From the NCBI RefSeq assembly GCF_042684265.1, contig NZ_JBHULB010000008.1:124001-188000 (forward strand): 64,000 nt of DNA, in the 5' to 3' direction. Below, in pieces: positions 26,187 through 34,301 of the stretch (position 1 is the stretch's first letter; every line of letters begins with the position of its first letter). The notes beneath the pieces were generated by a model. It did not search any database, was not told the origin of the DNA, and saw only the letters and a program-made list of their open reading frames with translations. Made by a program: the position numbers and the translations under genes. The stretch is from Croceitalea marina (GTDB taxonomy: Bacteria; Bacteroidota; Bacteroidia; Flavobacteriales; Flavobacteriaceae).

Positions 26187-26855
26187 ATGAAGACATTACG
26201 AATTTTGGCAATTGATGATCACGAAATGACCATGCTCGGCTATAAGTTTATTCTTGAAAGAATTTCTTTTGATGACCATACCATTATTGTAGATACAGCA
26301 AATTCATTTAAAAGTGGTAGAGAAAAAATTGAGGGGTCGGTAACTTCTTTTAAGTATGATATCATATTTTTAGACGTGCAATTATATCCTCCTAACGAAA
26401 ACCAACCGCATACTGGTGAAGACTTGGGTATATTAGCACGAAAATTAGTTCCTGAATCAAAGATTATTTTTATGTCCTCATTTAGTGACAACCATAGAAT
26501 AAATAGCATTTTAAAATCAGTAGATCCAGATGGTTATATGGTTAAAACCGATATTGATCCTAAATCTTTAGAAGATGCCGTAAAAACTGTTACCTTTCAG
26601 CCTCCATATTATTCTTCAAAGGCTTTAGCTGCCATTAGAAAAAGAATGTCCACAACCATTTCCCTTGATGACAATGATAAAAAAATACTGTACCATTTAT
26701 CAATAGGCACAAAGACTAAAGATTTAGAACAACATGTAGAACTATCTGCCTCTTCAATAGAGAACAGAAAAAGGCATCTTAAATCCCTTTTTGGAACAGA
26801 AAAAGAAAACGATTTAGCTTTAATACTGGCAGCAAAAAATAGAGGCTTTATATAA
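26187..26855 (+). CDS. LuxR/NarL-type response regulator
   Basis: A 222-residue response regulator. The receiver has the N-terminal Asp pair (AIDDHE), the phospho-acceptor Asp63 in IIFLDVQL and the conserved Lys in YMVKTD. The loop after Asp63 is about ten residues longer than usual (PPNENQPHTGEDLG). The C-terminal helix-turn-helix (about 165-222, LSIGTKTKDLEQHVELSASSI) is GerE/LuxR-like though divergent. It is almost certainly the partner of the upstream TPR kinase: same strand, 12-base gap, and HisKA_3 kinases pair with NarL-type regulators. Target genes are unknown. Confidence 0.88.
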   Translation: MKTLRILAIDDHEMTMLGYKFILERISFDDHTIIVDTANSFKSGREKIEGSVTSFKYDIIFLDVQLYPPNENQPHTGEDLGILARKLVPESKIIFMSSFSDNHRINSILKSVDPDGYMVKTDIDPKSLEDAVKTVTFQPPYYSSKALAAIRKRMSTTISLDDNDKKILYHLSIGTKTKDLEQHVELSASSIENRKRHLKSLFGTEKENDLALILAAKNRGFI

Positions 26856-26945
26856 CCTACCATTCATTGCTATTTTGTAACACTTCAACATCCAGAACCG
26901 ACATTTCATTAATTTTAACATAATATTAACATAAATATGAGCTAC

Positions 26946-26983
26946 TTACACTAAAACCATAAAAATTTATGGTTTTAGTGTAA
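26946..26983. terminator. Perfect 18-bp inverted repeat, 2-base loop
   Basis: Each arm is 18 bases (TTACACTAAAACCATAAA and its exact complement) separated by AA. It sits 90 bases after the response-regulator stop and 47 bases before the next ATG. It lacks a T-run, so it may act as a terminator with another factor, an mRNA-stabilising hairpin, or an operator for a dimeric protein. Confidence 0.5.
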
Positions 26984-27030
26984 TGTCTTATGTAAAATTC
27001 GGTTTAATTTTATTTTACTAATTAAGCTGA

Positions 27031-27702
27031 ATGCAATCAAATCAAAATACCAATACCAACCAAGAAGGTAATACTTCCAAAGATTATCTAGACATAAACG
27101 GGGTTGAGCACTTCATGAAAAGTCTTGAAAAATATTTTTTTGCTGAAGCAACTGTAAAATTAGATACTTCTAAAACCCACTCTAAATATCACTTGATTAT
27201 TGGATTGAACTGTAATTTTGGGCTCACCGAAAGCCTATTCCATTTAAATAGCGGCAATTGGGGAGGTTTTTGTAAAAATAGTACCAACCTTGAATTTTCA
27301 GGTTTTGAATTGGCCGTAGCGGATTTACAAGATAAAAACCAAGTTGAAATAATCGTTGAGGAAACCGCTATACATTTTAAGGACACTTCAATATTTATCA
27401 CAAAGATTCCAAATCAGGATATTACAGACCAACTATGCGCTATTTTGAGTTCGGTCAGTGAAAATTTTGTGCATTTTACGAGAGGTCTTACCGAAATGCC
27501 TTATGAGATTTTCATACCTGTTTTTGAAGAAACTTCAGAAGAAAACAGCACCATATCTTGGGCCAAAGCTAAAATTAGAACAAGTTATTTTAGCTATTGG
27601 GGTATGTATTTTCATTCAGAAGTAGACCAAGACTCATTGGTTTACGACCTGAAAAACAAAATCATCATTGATGGAGACTTTTTTCTTTTGAACAAAGAAT
27701 AA
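27031..27702 (+). CDS. Protein of unknown function
   Basis: A 223-residue protein I do not recognise. It has no signal peptide or membrane segment. The first 18 residues are polar and Asn/Gln-rich (a probable disordered tail). The rest alternates hydrophobic strands with acidic helices, and an aromatic-rich C-terminal half includes IRTSYFSYWGMYFHSE. Two cysteines lie around residues 60 and 82 (NCNFG, GGFCKN) and a third near 135. It follows the two-component pair and the perfect inverted repeat, so it might be a regulated output, but there is no direct evidence. Codon use resembles its neighbours. Confidence 0.55.
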   Translation: MQSNQNTNTNQEGNTSKDYLDINGVEHFMKSLEKYFFAEATVKLDTSKTHSKYHLIIGLNCNFGLTESLFHLNSGNWGGFCKNSTNLEFSGFELAVADLQDKNQVEIIVEETAIHFKDTSIFITKIPNQDITDQLCAILSSVSENFVHFTRGLTEMPYEIFIPVFEETSEENSTISWAKAKIRTSYFSYWGMYFHSEVDQDSLVYDLKNKIIIDGDFFLLNKE

Positions 27703-27733
27703 AAAACTATTCCAAAAAAATTCCTCTTTCCTT

Positions 27734-29008
27734 CTAGGCATTAAACAAAGGCTTAGCAGCCATCAAAGTATTAACTTTTTCTTTAACTGATTGTATGATT
27801 TTTTCGTTCTCTGCGTTGAGAAGAACCTCGTCAATATAGGCGACAATGGTTTCCATATCTTCCTCTTTTAATCCACGAGTGGTAATTGCAGGTGTTCCAA
27901 AACGCACACCTGAAGTTATAAATGGTGATTGATCATCAAATGGAACCATATTTTTGTTAGCGGTAATATCAGCCTTTTCTAAAGCTTTTTCTGCGTCCTT
28001 ACCGGTAATATTCTTATTTCTTAAGTCAATTAACATCATATGATTATCGGTACCACCAGAGATTACCTTATAATCTTTTGCCATGAAGGCTTTTGCCATT
28101 GCCTCAGCGTTTTTCTTGACCTGAATCATGTAATGTAAAAAATCATCTGAAAGCGCTTCTCCAAAAGCAACCGCCTTGGCAGCAATAATATGCTCTAAAG
28201 GCCCTCCTTGGTTTCCTGGAAAAACAGCCAAATCTAACAAAGCGGACATCTTACGTAAGTTTCCGTTCTTAAGTCGTATTCCAAACGGATTCTCGAAATT
28301 TTCACCCATCAAAATAAGTCCGCCCCTTGGTCCCCGCAGAGTTTTGTGGGTAGTAGTTGTAACAATATGGCAATGAGGAATAGGATCGTTTAAAATACCT
28401 TTGGCTATTAAACCAGATGGATGCGAAATATCTGCTAATAGTAGCGCACCGACGCCATCCGCAATCTCCCTGAAGCGCTTAAAATCCATATCCCTTGAAT
28501 ATGCTGATGCTCCTGCAATAATCATTTTTGGTTTTTCCTTTTCAGCTATTTCTTGAATCTTATCATAATTCAATGTTCCGGTCTCTTCATCAACACCATA
28601 AAAAACAGGATTGTATAACCTTCCTGAAAAATTAACCGGTGAACCATGGGTCAAATGACCTCCATGAGATAAATCAAAACCTAAAATTGTATCACCAGGT
28701 TTCAAACAAGCATGATAAACAGACGCATTAGCTTGAGAACCCGAATGCGGCTGCACATTCGCATAGACCGCTCCAAAAAGCTCTTTGGCCCTATCAATCG
28801 CCAATTGCTCAACTTCATCAACAACTTCGCAACCGCCGTAATAGCGCTTACCAGGGTAACCCTCTGCATACTTATTGGTTAATACAGAACCCGCTGCTTC
28901 CATTACTTGCGGGCTTGTAAAATTTTCAGAAGCTATTAGCTCTATACCACGGGTCTGTCGTTGTTTTTCTTCTTGAATAAGATTGAAGATGCGCTCGTCT
29001 CTTTGCAT
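27734..29008 (-). CDS. glyA: Serine hydroxymethyltransferase
   Basis: Interconverts serine and glycine with tetrahydrofolate, feeding one-carbon units to purines, thymidylate and methionine, and also to the PanB reaction. The 424-residue length is standard. PLP fold-type I motifs are complete: RYYGGCEVVD near residue 56, LSHGGHLTHGS around 118, and the Schiff-base lysine in TTTTHKTLRGPRGG. The ATG start gives the normal N-terminus (MQRDERIFNLIQ). It is monocistronic. Confidence 0.97.
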   Translation of the reverse strand: MQRDERIFNLIQEEKQRQTRGIELIASENFTSPQVMEAAGSVLTNKYAEGYPGKRYYGGCEVVDEVEQLAIDRAKELFGAVYANVQPHSGSQANASVYHACLKPGDTILGFDLSHGGHLTHGSPVNFSGRLYNPVFYGVDEETGTLNYDKIQEIAEKEKPKMIIAGASAYSRDMDFKRFREIADGVGALLLADISHPSGLIAKGILNDPIPHCHIVTTTTHKTLRGPRGGLILMGENFENPFGIRLKNGNLRKMSALLDLAVFPGNQGGPLEHIIAAKAVAFGEALSDDFLHYMIQVKKNAEAMAKAFMAKDYKVISGGTDNHMMLIDLRNKNITGKDAEKALEKADITANKNMVPFDDQSPFITSGVRFGTPAITTRGLKEEDMETIVAYIDEVLLNAENEKIIQSVKEKVNTLMAAKPLFNA

Positions 29009-29027
29009 TATATGATAATTTAAGGGT

Positions 29028-29035
29028 CAAAAATA
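29028..29035 (-). promoter_or_regulatory. -7 element of glyA (TATTTTTG)
   Basis: An exact TAnnTTTG match on the minus strand, 19 bases before the glyA ATG; no convincing -33 element was found. Confidence 0.45.
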
Positions 29036-29243
29036 CAAATTGAAGTAATGATTATAGTAGTTGTAAAAACATATTTCTGTGATTTTATCCAACAAAAATT
29101 AACAATTTCAAATCTATTACAAGAAATTGATTATCAATTAATTATATATAAAATATACTACATGCCTCTCTTTAACGTTTATCAAAAAAGCAATTTTGGC
29201 ATAGCTATTGAAAATATATGCCTAAACCATTAAATCAAAAGCC

Positions 29244-30428
29244 ATGAAAAAATCTTTACTCATTATGACATTGTTAATATTGGCTGCCTGCGGAGGAGTC
29301 AAGAAAACACAAGAGGCTTTAAATAGCGGTAATTATACTACAGCTATGAACAAGGCCATAAAAGAACTCTCGGATAACAAGACTAAAAAAGGGCATCAAC
29401 AATATGTGATATTGTTAGAAGAAGCTTTTGCTAAAAACAAACAAAGAGAGCTTGAAAGAATATCTTTTCTAGAAAAAGATGGTAATCCTGCCAATTTAGA
29501 AACTATTTACAGAACATATTTGCAATTAAAGAAAATGCAAAATAGAATTAGACCGCTTTTGCCATTGCCTGTTTATGATGAAGACAGAGAGGCAGCGTTC
29601 AATTTTAAAAACTATGATTCTAAAATTCTAGATACGAAAGCTGAATTATCTGAATATTTATATGTCAATGCAACAGATTTACTAAAAAATGCTCGTAATA
29701 AATATGATTTTAGAAAAGCTTATGATGATTATAAATATTTAAACGATATCAATCCTGGATATGGCAATACTGCAGCAAAAATGGAGGAAGCGTACCAAAA
29801 AGGATTGGATTATGTTAAAATTGAGCTTAAAAACGATACGCAACAGATAATTCCCGAGCGTTTAGAAGAAGAATTACTTGACTTTAATTCTTACGGCATA
29901 GACAATTTTTGGACCCAGTTTCATACAAATCCTTTAGAGTCTGTAAAATATGATTATGCAATGAATTTAGATTTTAGAGAGATTAACATCTCACCTGAAC
30001 AGACAAATGAGAAACAAATCATTAAAGAAAAAGAGATTAGAGACGGTTATGATTATGTTTTAGATGCCAATGGCAATGTTGCCAAAGACAGTTTAGGAAA
30101 CGATATTAAGGTTGAAAGATTCAAAAAAGTAAGATGTAGTTTTTACCAGTTCACGCAGTTCAAAAGCGCACAGATTGGGGCTAGAGTAAGCTTTACAGAC
30201 TTACAAAATGGTCAAGAAATTAACTCCTACCCTATTTCAAGTGAGTTTGTATTTGAACATATTTATGCAAATTACGATGGCGACAGACGCGCTTTAGACA
30301 ATGACCTTATTGCCTTTCTTGATTTAGCTGCAGTTTCTTTTCCAAGCAACGAACAAATGGTTTATGATGCGGGGGAAGATTTAAAAGCCCGATTAAAAAA
30401 TGTAGTGCGAAAACACAGTTTCAACTAA
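29244..30428 (+). CDS. Lipoprotein of unknown function, helical N-domain
   Basis: A 394-residue predicted lipoprotein (lipobox LAACGG). The first 190 mature residues are helical with TPR-like pairing (EALNSGNYTTAMNKAIKEL, DFRKAYDDYKYLNDINPGYG). The C-terminal half is beta-rich (SFTDLQNGQEINSYPISSEF), with the segment around residues 255-285 highly charged. Flavobacteria commonly carry such a gene, but I cannot assign a function. The 235-base region before it (29009-29243) is AT-rich and shows no convincing gene. A strong bidirectional terminator follows. Confidence 0.65.
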   Translation: MKKSLLIMTLLILAACGGVKKTQEALNSGNYTTAMNKAIKELSDNKTKKGHQQYVILLEEAFAKNKQRELERISFLEKDGNPANLETIYRTYLQLKKMQNRIRPLLPLPVYDEDREAAFNFKNYDSKILDTKAELSEYLYVNATDLLKNARNKYDFRKAYDDYKYLNDINPGYGNTAAKMEEAYQKGLDYVKIELKNDTQQIIPERLEEELLDFNSYGIDNFWTQFHTNPLESVKYDYAMNLDFREINISPEQTNEKQIIKEKEIRDGYDYVLDANGNVAKDSLGNDIKVERFKKVRCSFYQFTQFKSAQIGARVSFTDLQNGQEINSYPISSEFVFEHIYANYDGDRRALDNDLIAFLDLAAVSFPSNEQMVYDAGEDLKARLKNVVRKHSFN

Positions 30429-30432
30429 AATT

Positions 30433-30462
30433 AAAAGCCCGGGAATTTCCCGGGCTTTTTTT
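30433..30462. terminator. Bidirectional intrinsic terminator
   Basis: A 13-bp GC-rich stem (AAAAGCCCGGGAA and its complement, single-base loop) followed by a T-run on the plus strand and preceded by A-rich sequence, so it can stop transcription from both sides. It lies between the lipoprotein gene and the convergent ytxJ. Confidence 0.93.
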
Positions 30463-30853
30463 ATATATAGTCTTCTAAATTTACTTCAGAAATCGAACCA
30501 TGTGATACGTGAGATACAGTAACCCCATTCCTGACGATCAGTAATTGTGGTGATTGATGAATTACTTGAAACTTTATCGCCACTTCGTTCGAAACATCCC
30601 TATGGGCATGAAGGTCCAAAAAATAGAGATCCAACTGATTTTCGGTAAACTCATAATTATCTACAAACATGTTCAGAACCATTCTACTAATGCCACAGGT
30701 AGTAGAATGCTTAAAAATCACCTGTGTTTTCGTTTTTGATTCTTCTTCAATTTCATTCAGTTGTTCAATTGACTGAAGCGGAATCCATGGTAAAATTTTA
30801 TCCTCCTTTTTAGATTCCGAACTGCCACCAAAAATACCTCCAAATAAACCCAT
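30461..30853 (-). CDS. ytxJ: Bacillithiol-system redox protein YtxJ-like
   Basis: A 130-residue thioredoxin-fold protein resembling YtxJ, a monothiol bacilliredoxin-type protein tied to bacillithiol. The redox site is HSTTCGISRM, with a single Cys where thioredoxins have CxxC, followed by YFLDLHAHRDVSNEVAIKF and the cis-Pro region HQSPQLLIV. It probably removes bacillithiol from modified proteins or senses it. The start at 30853 (MGLFGG) is chosen because the longer reading adds 24 residues unlike the family. No bacillithiol synthesis genes are in the window. Confidence 0.85.
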   Translation of the reverse strand: MGLFGGIFGGSSESKKEDKILPWIPLQSIEQLNEIEEESKTKTQVIFKHSTTCGISRMVLNMFVDNYEFTENQLDLYFLDLHAHRDVSNEVAIKFQVIHQSPQLLIVRNGVTVSHVSHGSISEVNLEDYI

Positions 30854-30995
30854 ACTTATTTTTTTGATTAGGTCGAAAATAACAGCATTACTTACAGAGA
30901 CAGACAAAATGTCCTTTATTTTCAATGCTTTAGCGTCATTTTGACTGACTTTTTAATTGGTAAGGTTGTTGCCCTTCCATTTAAAAATAATTGAA

Positions 30996-33596
30996 ATGAA
31001 TTTTAACAATTTTACCATAAAATCACAAGAAGCCCTTCAACAAGCGCAGCAAATTACGCAAGGTTTTGGGCATCAACAAATAGAAAACGAACATCTTTTT
31101 AAGGCAATAACCGAGATAGATGAAAACGTCTTGCCATTTATTTTGAAAAAACTCAATGTAAATGTGACCCTTGTCAATCAGGTATTAGAAAAAGAACTGC
31201 AAAGTTATGCGAAAGTTTCCGGCAGTGAAATTATGCTTTCAAGGGAGGCAAACAAGACCTTAACCGAAGCTTCCATCATCGCAAAAAAAATGGATGACGA
31301 TTATGTTTCCATAGAACATTTAGTTCTGGCAATTTTTAAATCGAAAAGTAAAATAAGTCAGATTCTTAAAGACAACGGAGTTACGGAAAAAGACCTAACA
31401 AAAGCAATCGAAGAACTACGCAAAGGTGGAAAAGTAACTTCACAAAGTGCCGAAGACACCTATAATTCTTTGGATAAATATGCAAAAAACCTAAATTCAC
31501 TAGCAGACTCTGGGAAATTAGACCCTGTTATTGGAAGAGATGAAGAGATAAGAAGAATTCTACAAATACTCTCGAGAAGAACAAAAAACAATCCTATGCT
31601 GGTTGGTGAGCCTGGTGTTGGCAAAACAGCCATTGCAGAGGGCCTAGCGCATCGAATAGTTCAAGGTGATGTGCCAGAGAACCTTAAAGAAAAGATTATA
31701 TATTCTTTGGATATGGGGGCACTGATTGCTGGGGCAAAATACAAAGGTGAATTTGAAGAGCGACTTAAATCTGTTATTAAAGAAGTTACCTCTTCTGATG
31801 GTGATATCGTACTTTTTATCGATGAGATTCACACATTGGTAGGTGCTGGTGGTGGACAAGGCGCTATGGATGCTGCCAATATTTTAAAACCTGCTTTGGC
31901 AAGAGGTGAATTAAGGGCTATTGGGGCAACTACCCTAGATGAATACCAGAAGTATTTTGAAAAAGACAAGGCTTTGGAGAGGCGCTTCCAAAAAGTCGTC
32001 GTAGATGAACCCGATACAGAAAGTGCGATTTCAATCTTAAGGGGTATCAAAGAAAAATATGAAGCACATCATAAAGTGCGTATTAAAGATGAGGCGGTGA
32101 TTTCAGCTGTTGAGCTATCACAACGTTACATCACCAACCGTTTTTTACCGGACAAGGCTATTGATTTAATTGATGAAGCAGCATCGAAGTTACGGATGGA
32201 AATCAACTCCAAACCAGAAGAACTCGATGTGCTGGATAGAAAAATAATGCAACTCGAAATTGAAATTGAAGCAATTAAGAGAGAGAATGATAGCGTAAAG
32301 TTAAAAGCCTTGAATCTAGAGTTGGCCAATTTTAAGGAACAACGAAATGAAATCTTTGCCAAATGGGAAAGTGAAAAAACCGTTGTAGATAATGTTCAAA
32401 AGACAAAACAAGATATTGAAGCTTATAAGCTTGATGCTGAAAGAGCTGAACGAAATGGTGACTACGGAAAGGTGGCTGAATTACGTTATGGAAAAATTAA
32501 AGAAGCGCAAGAACAGATAGATAAGCTTAATCTTGAGTTACAAGAACAACAAAAAAGCAGCACCCTTATAAAAGAGGAAGTTACTAATGAGGACATTGCC
32601 GAGGTAGTTGCCAAATGGACTGGGATTCCTGTAACAAAAATGCTTCAGAGCGAACGTGAAAAGTTATTGCAACTAGAAGATGTTCTTCGTAAAAGAGTTG
32701 TTGGTCAAGAAGAGGCTATTGAAGCCGTATCTGATGCAATAAGACGCAGTAGAGCTGGTTTGCAAGACACTAAAAAACCTATTGGGTCATTTATGTTCTT
32801 AGGTACTACGGGAGTTGGTAAAACCGAATTGGCAAAAACCTTAGCGGCATATTTGTTCGATGATGAAAATGCAATGACGAGAATAGATATGAGCGAATAT
32901 CAAGAGCGTCATGCAGTAAGCAGGCTCGTCGGAGCACCTCCAGGCTATGTGGGTTATGATGAAGGTGGACAACTGACCAAAGCAGTACGCAGAAGACCCT
33001 ATTCCGTAATCCTTTTAGATGAAATTGAAAAAGCCCACTCGGATACTTTTAACATATTGTTACAGGTATTGGACGAGGGTAGGCTTACCGACAATAAAGG
33101 GCGTATTGCAGATTTTAAGAACTGTATAATCATCATGACCAGTAATATGGGAAGTCATATTATTCAAGAGAAATTTGAAAATAATAGCGATCTACACAGC
33201 GCTACTGAAGCAGCTAGAGTTGATGTTTTAGGACTTCTAAAAAAAACCATTCGTCCAGAGTTCTTAAATAGAATTGATGACATCATCATGTTTACCCCAC
33301 TTGATAGGGCAAACATCAAGCAAATAGTTGGTATTCAATTAGACCAGCTCAAAAAAATGCTACTTAAACAGAACATCACCCTAGATGCCACAGACCAAGC
33401 AATCGCTTACCTAGGTAATAGAGGGTTTGATGCGCAATATGGTGCCAGACCGATAAAGCGTTTGATTCAGAAAGAAGTTTTGAACAAACTTTCCAAAGAG
33501 CTTTTAGCAGGGAGTATAAAAGGTGAAAGTATCATTTTAATAGATTCATTCGATGAAAAACTAGTATTTCGAAATCAGAACGAACTAGTCGATTAA
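30996..33596 (+). CDS. clpB: ATP-dependent chaperone ClpB
   Basis: The hexameric disaggregase that works with DnaK to resolubilise aggregated proteins after heat stress. The 866 residues contain, in order, the N-terminal double Clp-N repeat (about 1-145), the first AAA+ module (Walker A GEPGVGKT near 204), the coiled-coil M-domain (about 400-525, which distinguishes ClpB from ClpA and ClpC), and the second AAA+ module (GTTGVGKTE near 604, FLNRIDD near 765). I start at ATG 30996; the upstream TTG extension is not family-like. No CIRCE element was seen upstream. Confidence 0.97.
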   Translation: MNFNNFTIKSQEALQQAQQITQGFGHQQIENEHLFKAITEIDENVLPFILKKLNVNVTLVNQVLEKELQSYAKVSGSEIMLSREANKTLTEASIIAKKMDDDYVSIEHLVLAIFKSKSKISQILKDNGVTEKDLTKAIEELRKGGKVTSQSAEDTYNSLDKYAKNLNSLADSGKLDPVIGRDEEIRRILQILSRRTKNNPMLVGEPGVGKTAIAEGLAHRIVQGDVPENLKEKIIYSLDMGALIAGAKYKGEFEERLKSVIKEVTSSDGDIVLFIDEIHTLVGAGGGQGAMDAANILKPALARGELRAIGATTLDEYQKYFEKDKALERRFQKVVVDEPDTESAISILRGIKEKYEAHHKVRIKDEAVISAVELSQRYITNRFLPDKAIDLIDEAASKLRMEINSKPEELDVLDRKIMQLEIEIEAIKRENDSVKLKALNLELANFKEQRNEIFAKWESEKTVVDNVQKTKQDIEAYKLDAERAERNGDYGKVAELRYGKIKEAQEQIDKLNLELQEQQKSSTLIKEEVTNEDIAEVVAKWTGIPVTKMLQSEREKLLQLEDVLRKRVVGQEEAIEAVSDAIRRSRAGLQDTKKPIGSFMFLGTTGVGKTELAKTLAAYLFDDENAMTRIDMSEYQERHAVSRLVGAPPGYVGYDEGGQLTKAVRRRPYSVILLDEIEKAHSDTFNILLQVLDEGRLTDNKGRIADFKNCIIIMTSNMGSHIIQEKFENNSDLHSATEAARVDVLGLLKKTIRPEFLNRIDDIIMFTPLDRANIKQIVGIQLDQLKKMLLKQNITLDATDQAIAYLGNRGFDAQYGARPIKRLIQKEVLNKLSKELLAGSIKGESIILIDSFDEKLVFRNQNELVD

Positions 33597-33618
33597 TCAC
33601 AATATTTAGTTTCTTTTC

Positions 33619-33647
33619 AAAGGGCATCCCAATTGGATGCCCTTTTT
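33619..33647 (+). terminator. clpB terminator
   Basis: An 11-bp stem (AAAGGGCATCC with its complement), a 5-base loop and a T-run, 22 bases after the clpB stop. Confidence 0.92.
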
Positions 33648-33700
33648 AATACCATGCAGTATATATTTTTTCTATATTAGCTAGTAACAAACCAGTATTC

Positions 33701-34297
33701 ATGTCTACCAAAGCCGAACGCACTGCACAGTATATTATAGAAACTGTGGCTCCTATTTTTAACAAACATGGCTATGTTGGCACTAGTATGAGTCATTTAA
33801 CCGAGGCTACTGGGCTTACCAAAGGTGCTATTTATGGTAATTTTGAAAATAAAGAAGCTTTAGCTTTAGAGGCCTTCAAGTATAACAGAAACCTACTATT
33901 GGGTAAGATTGATGATTTGTTAGACGCCAATGGGGACTCGTTAGATAAAGTGTATGCCCTCATAAATTTCTACAGGCAGTACGATGTTTTCACGATGCAA
34001 ATGGGCGGTTGCCCCATTTTAAATATCGGTGTTGATGCACAACATAATAATTCGTTGTTAGTGGCCGCCAATAAAGAAACTATAAAAGAGATTGAAGGAA
34101 AAATTGCTTTAGTTATTGAAAATGGCGTTAAAGCTGACGAAATGAAAATTCCTGTTCCTCCCTTACAATTTGCCAAACAACTTTACACAATACTTCAGGG
34201 CGCTGTTGCTATGGCTACTATGACAAGGGATAGAAAATACTTAGTGAACACAATGGCTTATTTAGAACTCTTGGTTCAAAAAGAAATCAAAAAATAA
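33701..34297 (+). CDS. TetR/AcrR family transcriptional regulator
   Basis: A 198-residue regulator with an N-terminal TetR helix-turn-helix (HGYVGTSMSHLTEATGLTKGA, then IYGNFENKEAL, about residues 22-52) and a helical C-terminal ligand-binding domain resembling the TetR_C-type proteins that contain GGCPILN (near residue 103). Such regulators usually repress a nearby efflux or metabolic gene, but the neighbours (clpB and a PorP-like protein) do not suggest one, so the target is unknown. The ligand is not predictable. Confidence 0.88.
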   Translation: MSTKAERTAQYIIETVAPIFNKHGYVGTSMSHLTEATGLTKGAIYGNFENKEALALEAFKYNRNLLLGKIDDLLDANGDSLDKVYALINFYRQYDVFTMQMGGCPILNIGVDAQHNNSLLVAANKETIKEIEGKIALVIENGVKADEMKIPVPPLQFAKQLYTILQGAVAMATMTRDRKYLVNTMAYLELLVQKEIKK

Positions 34298-34301
34298 ACT
34301 A

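Noticed and set aside
26946..26983. Inverted repeat considered as a CRISPR or transposon end
   Set aside because: A single copy with no spacers, no direct repeats flanking and no transposase nearby.
29048..29233. 61-codon open frame between glyA and the lipoprotein gene
   Set aside because: Very AT-rich, no family resemblance, no signal peptide or motif, and it lies in the glyA upstream region.
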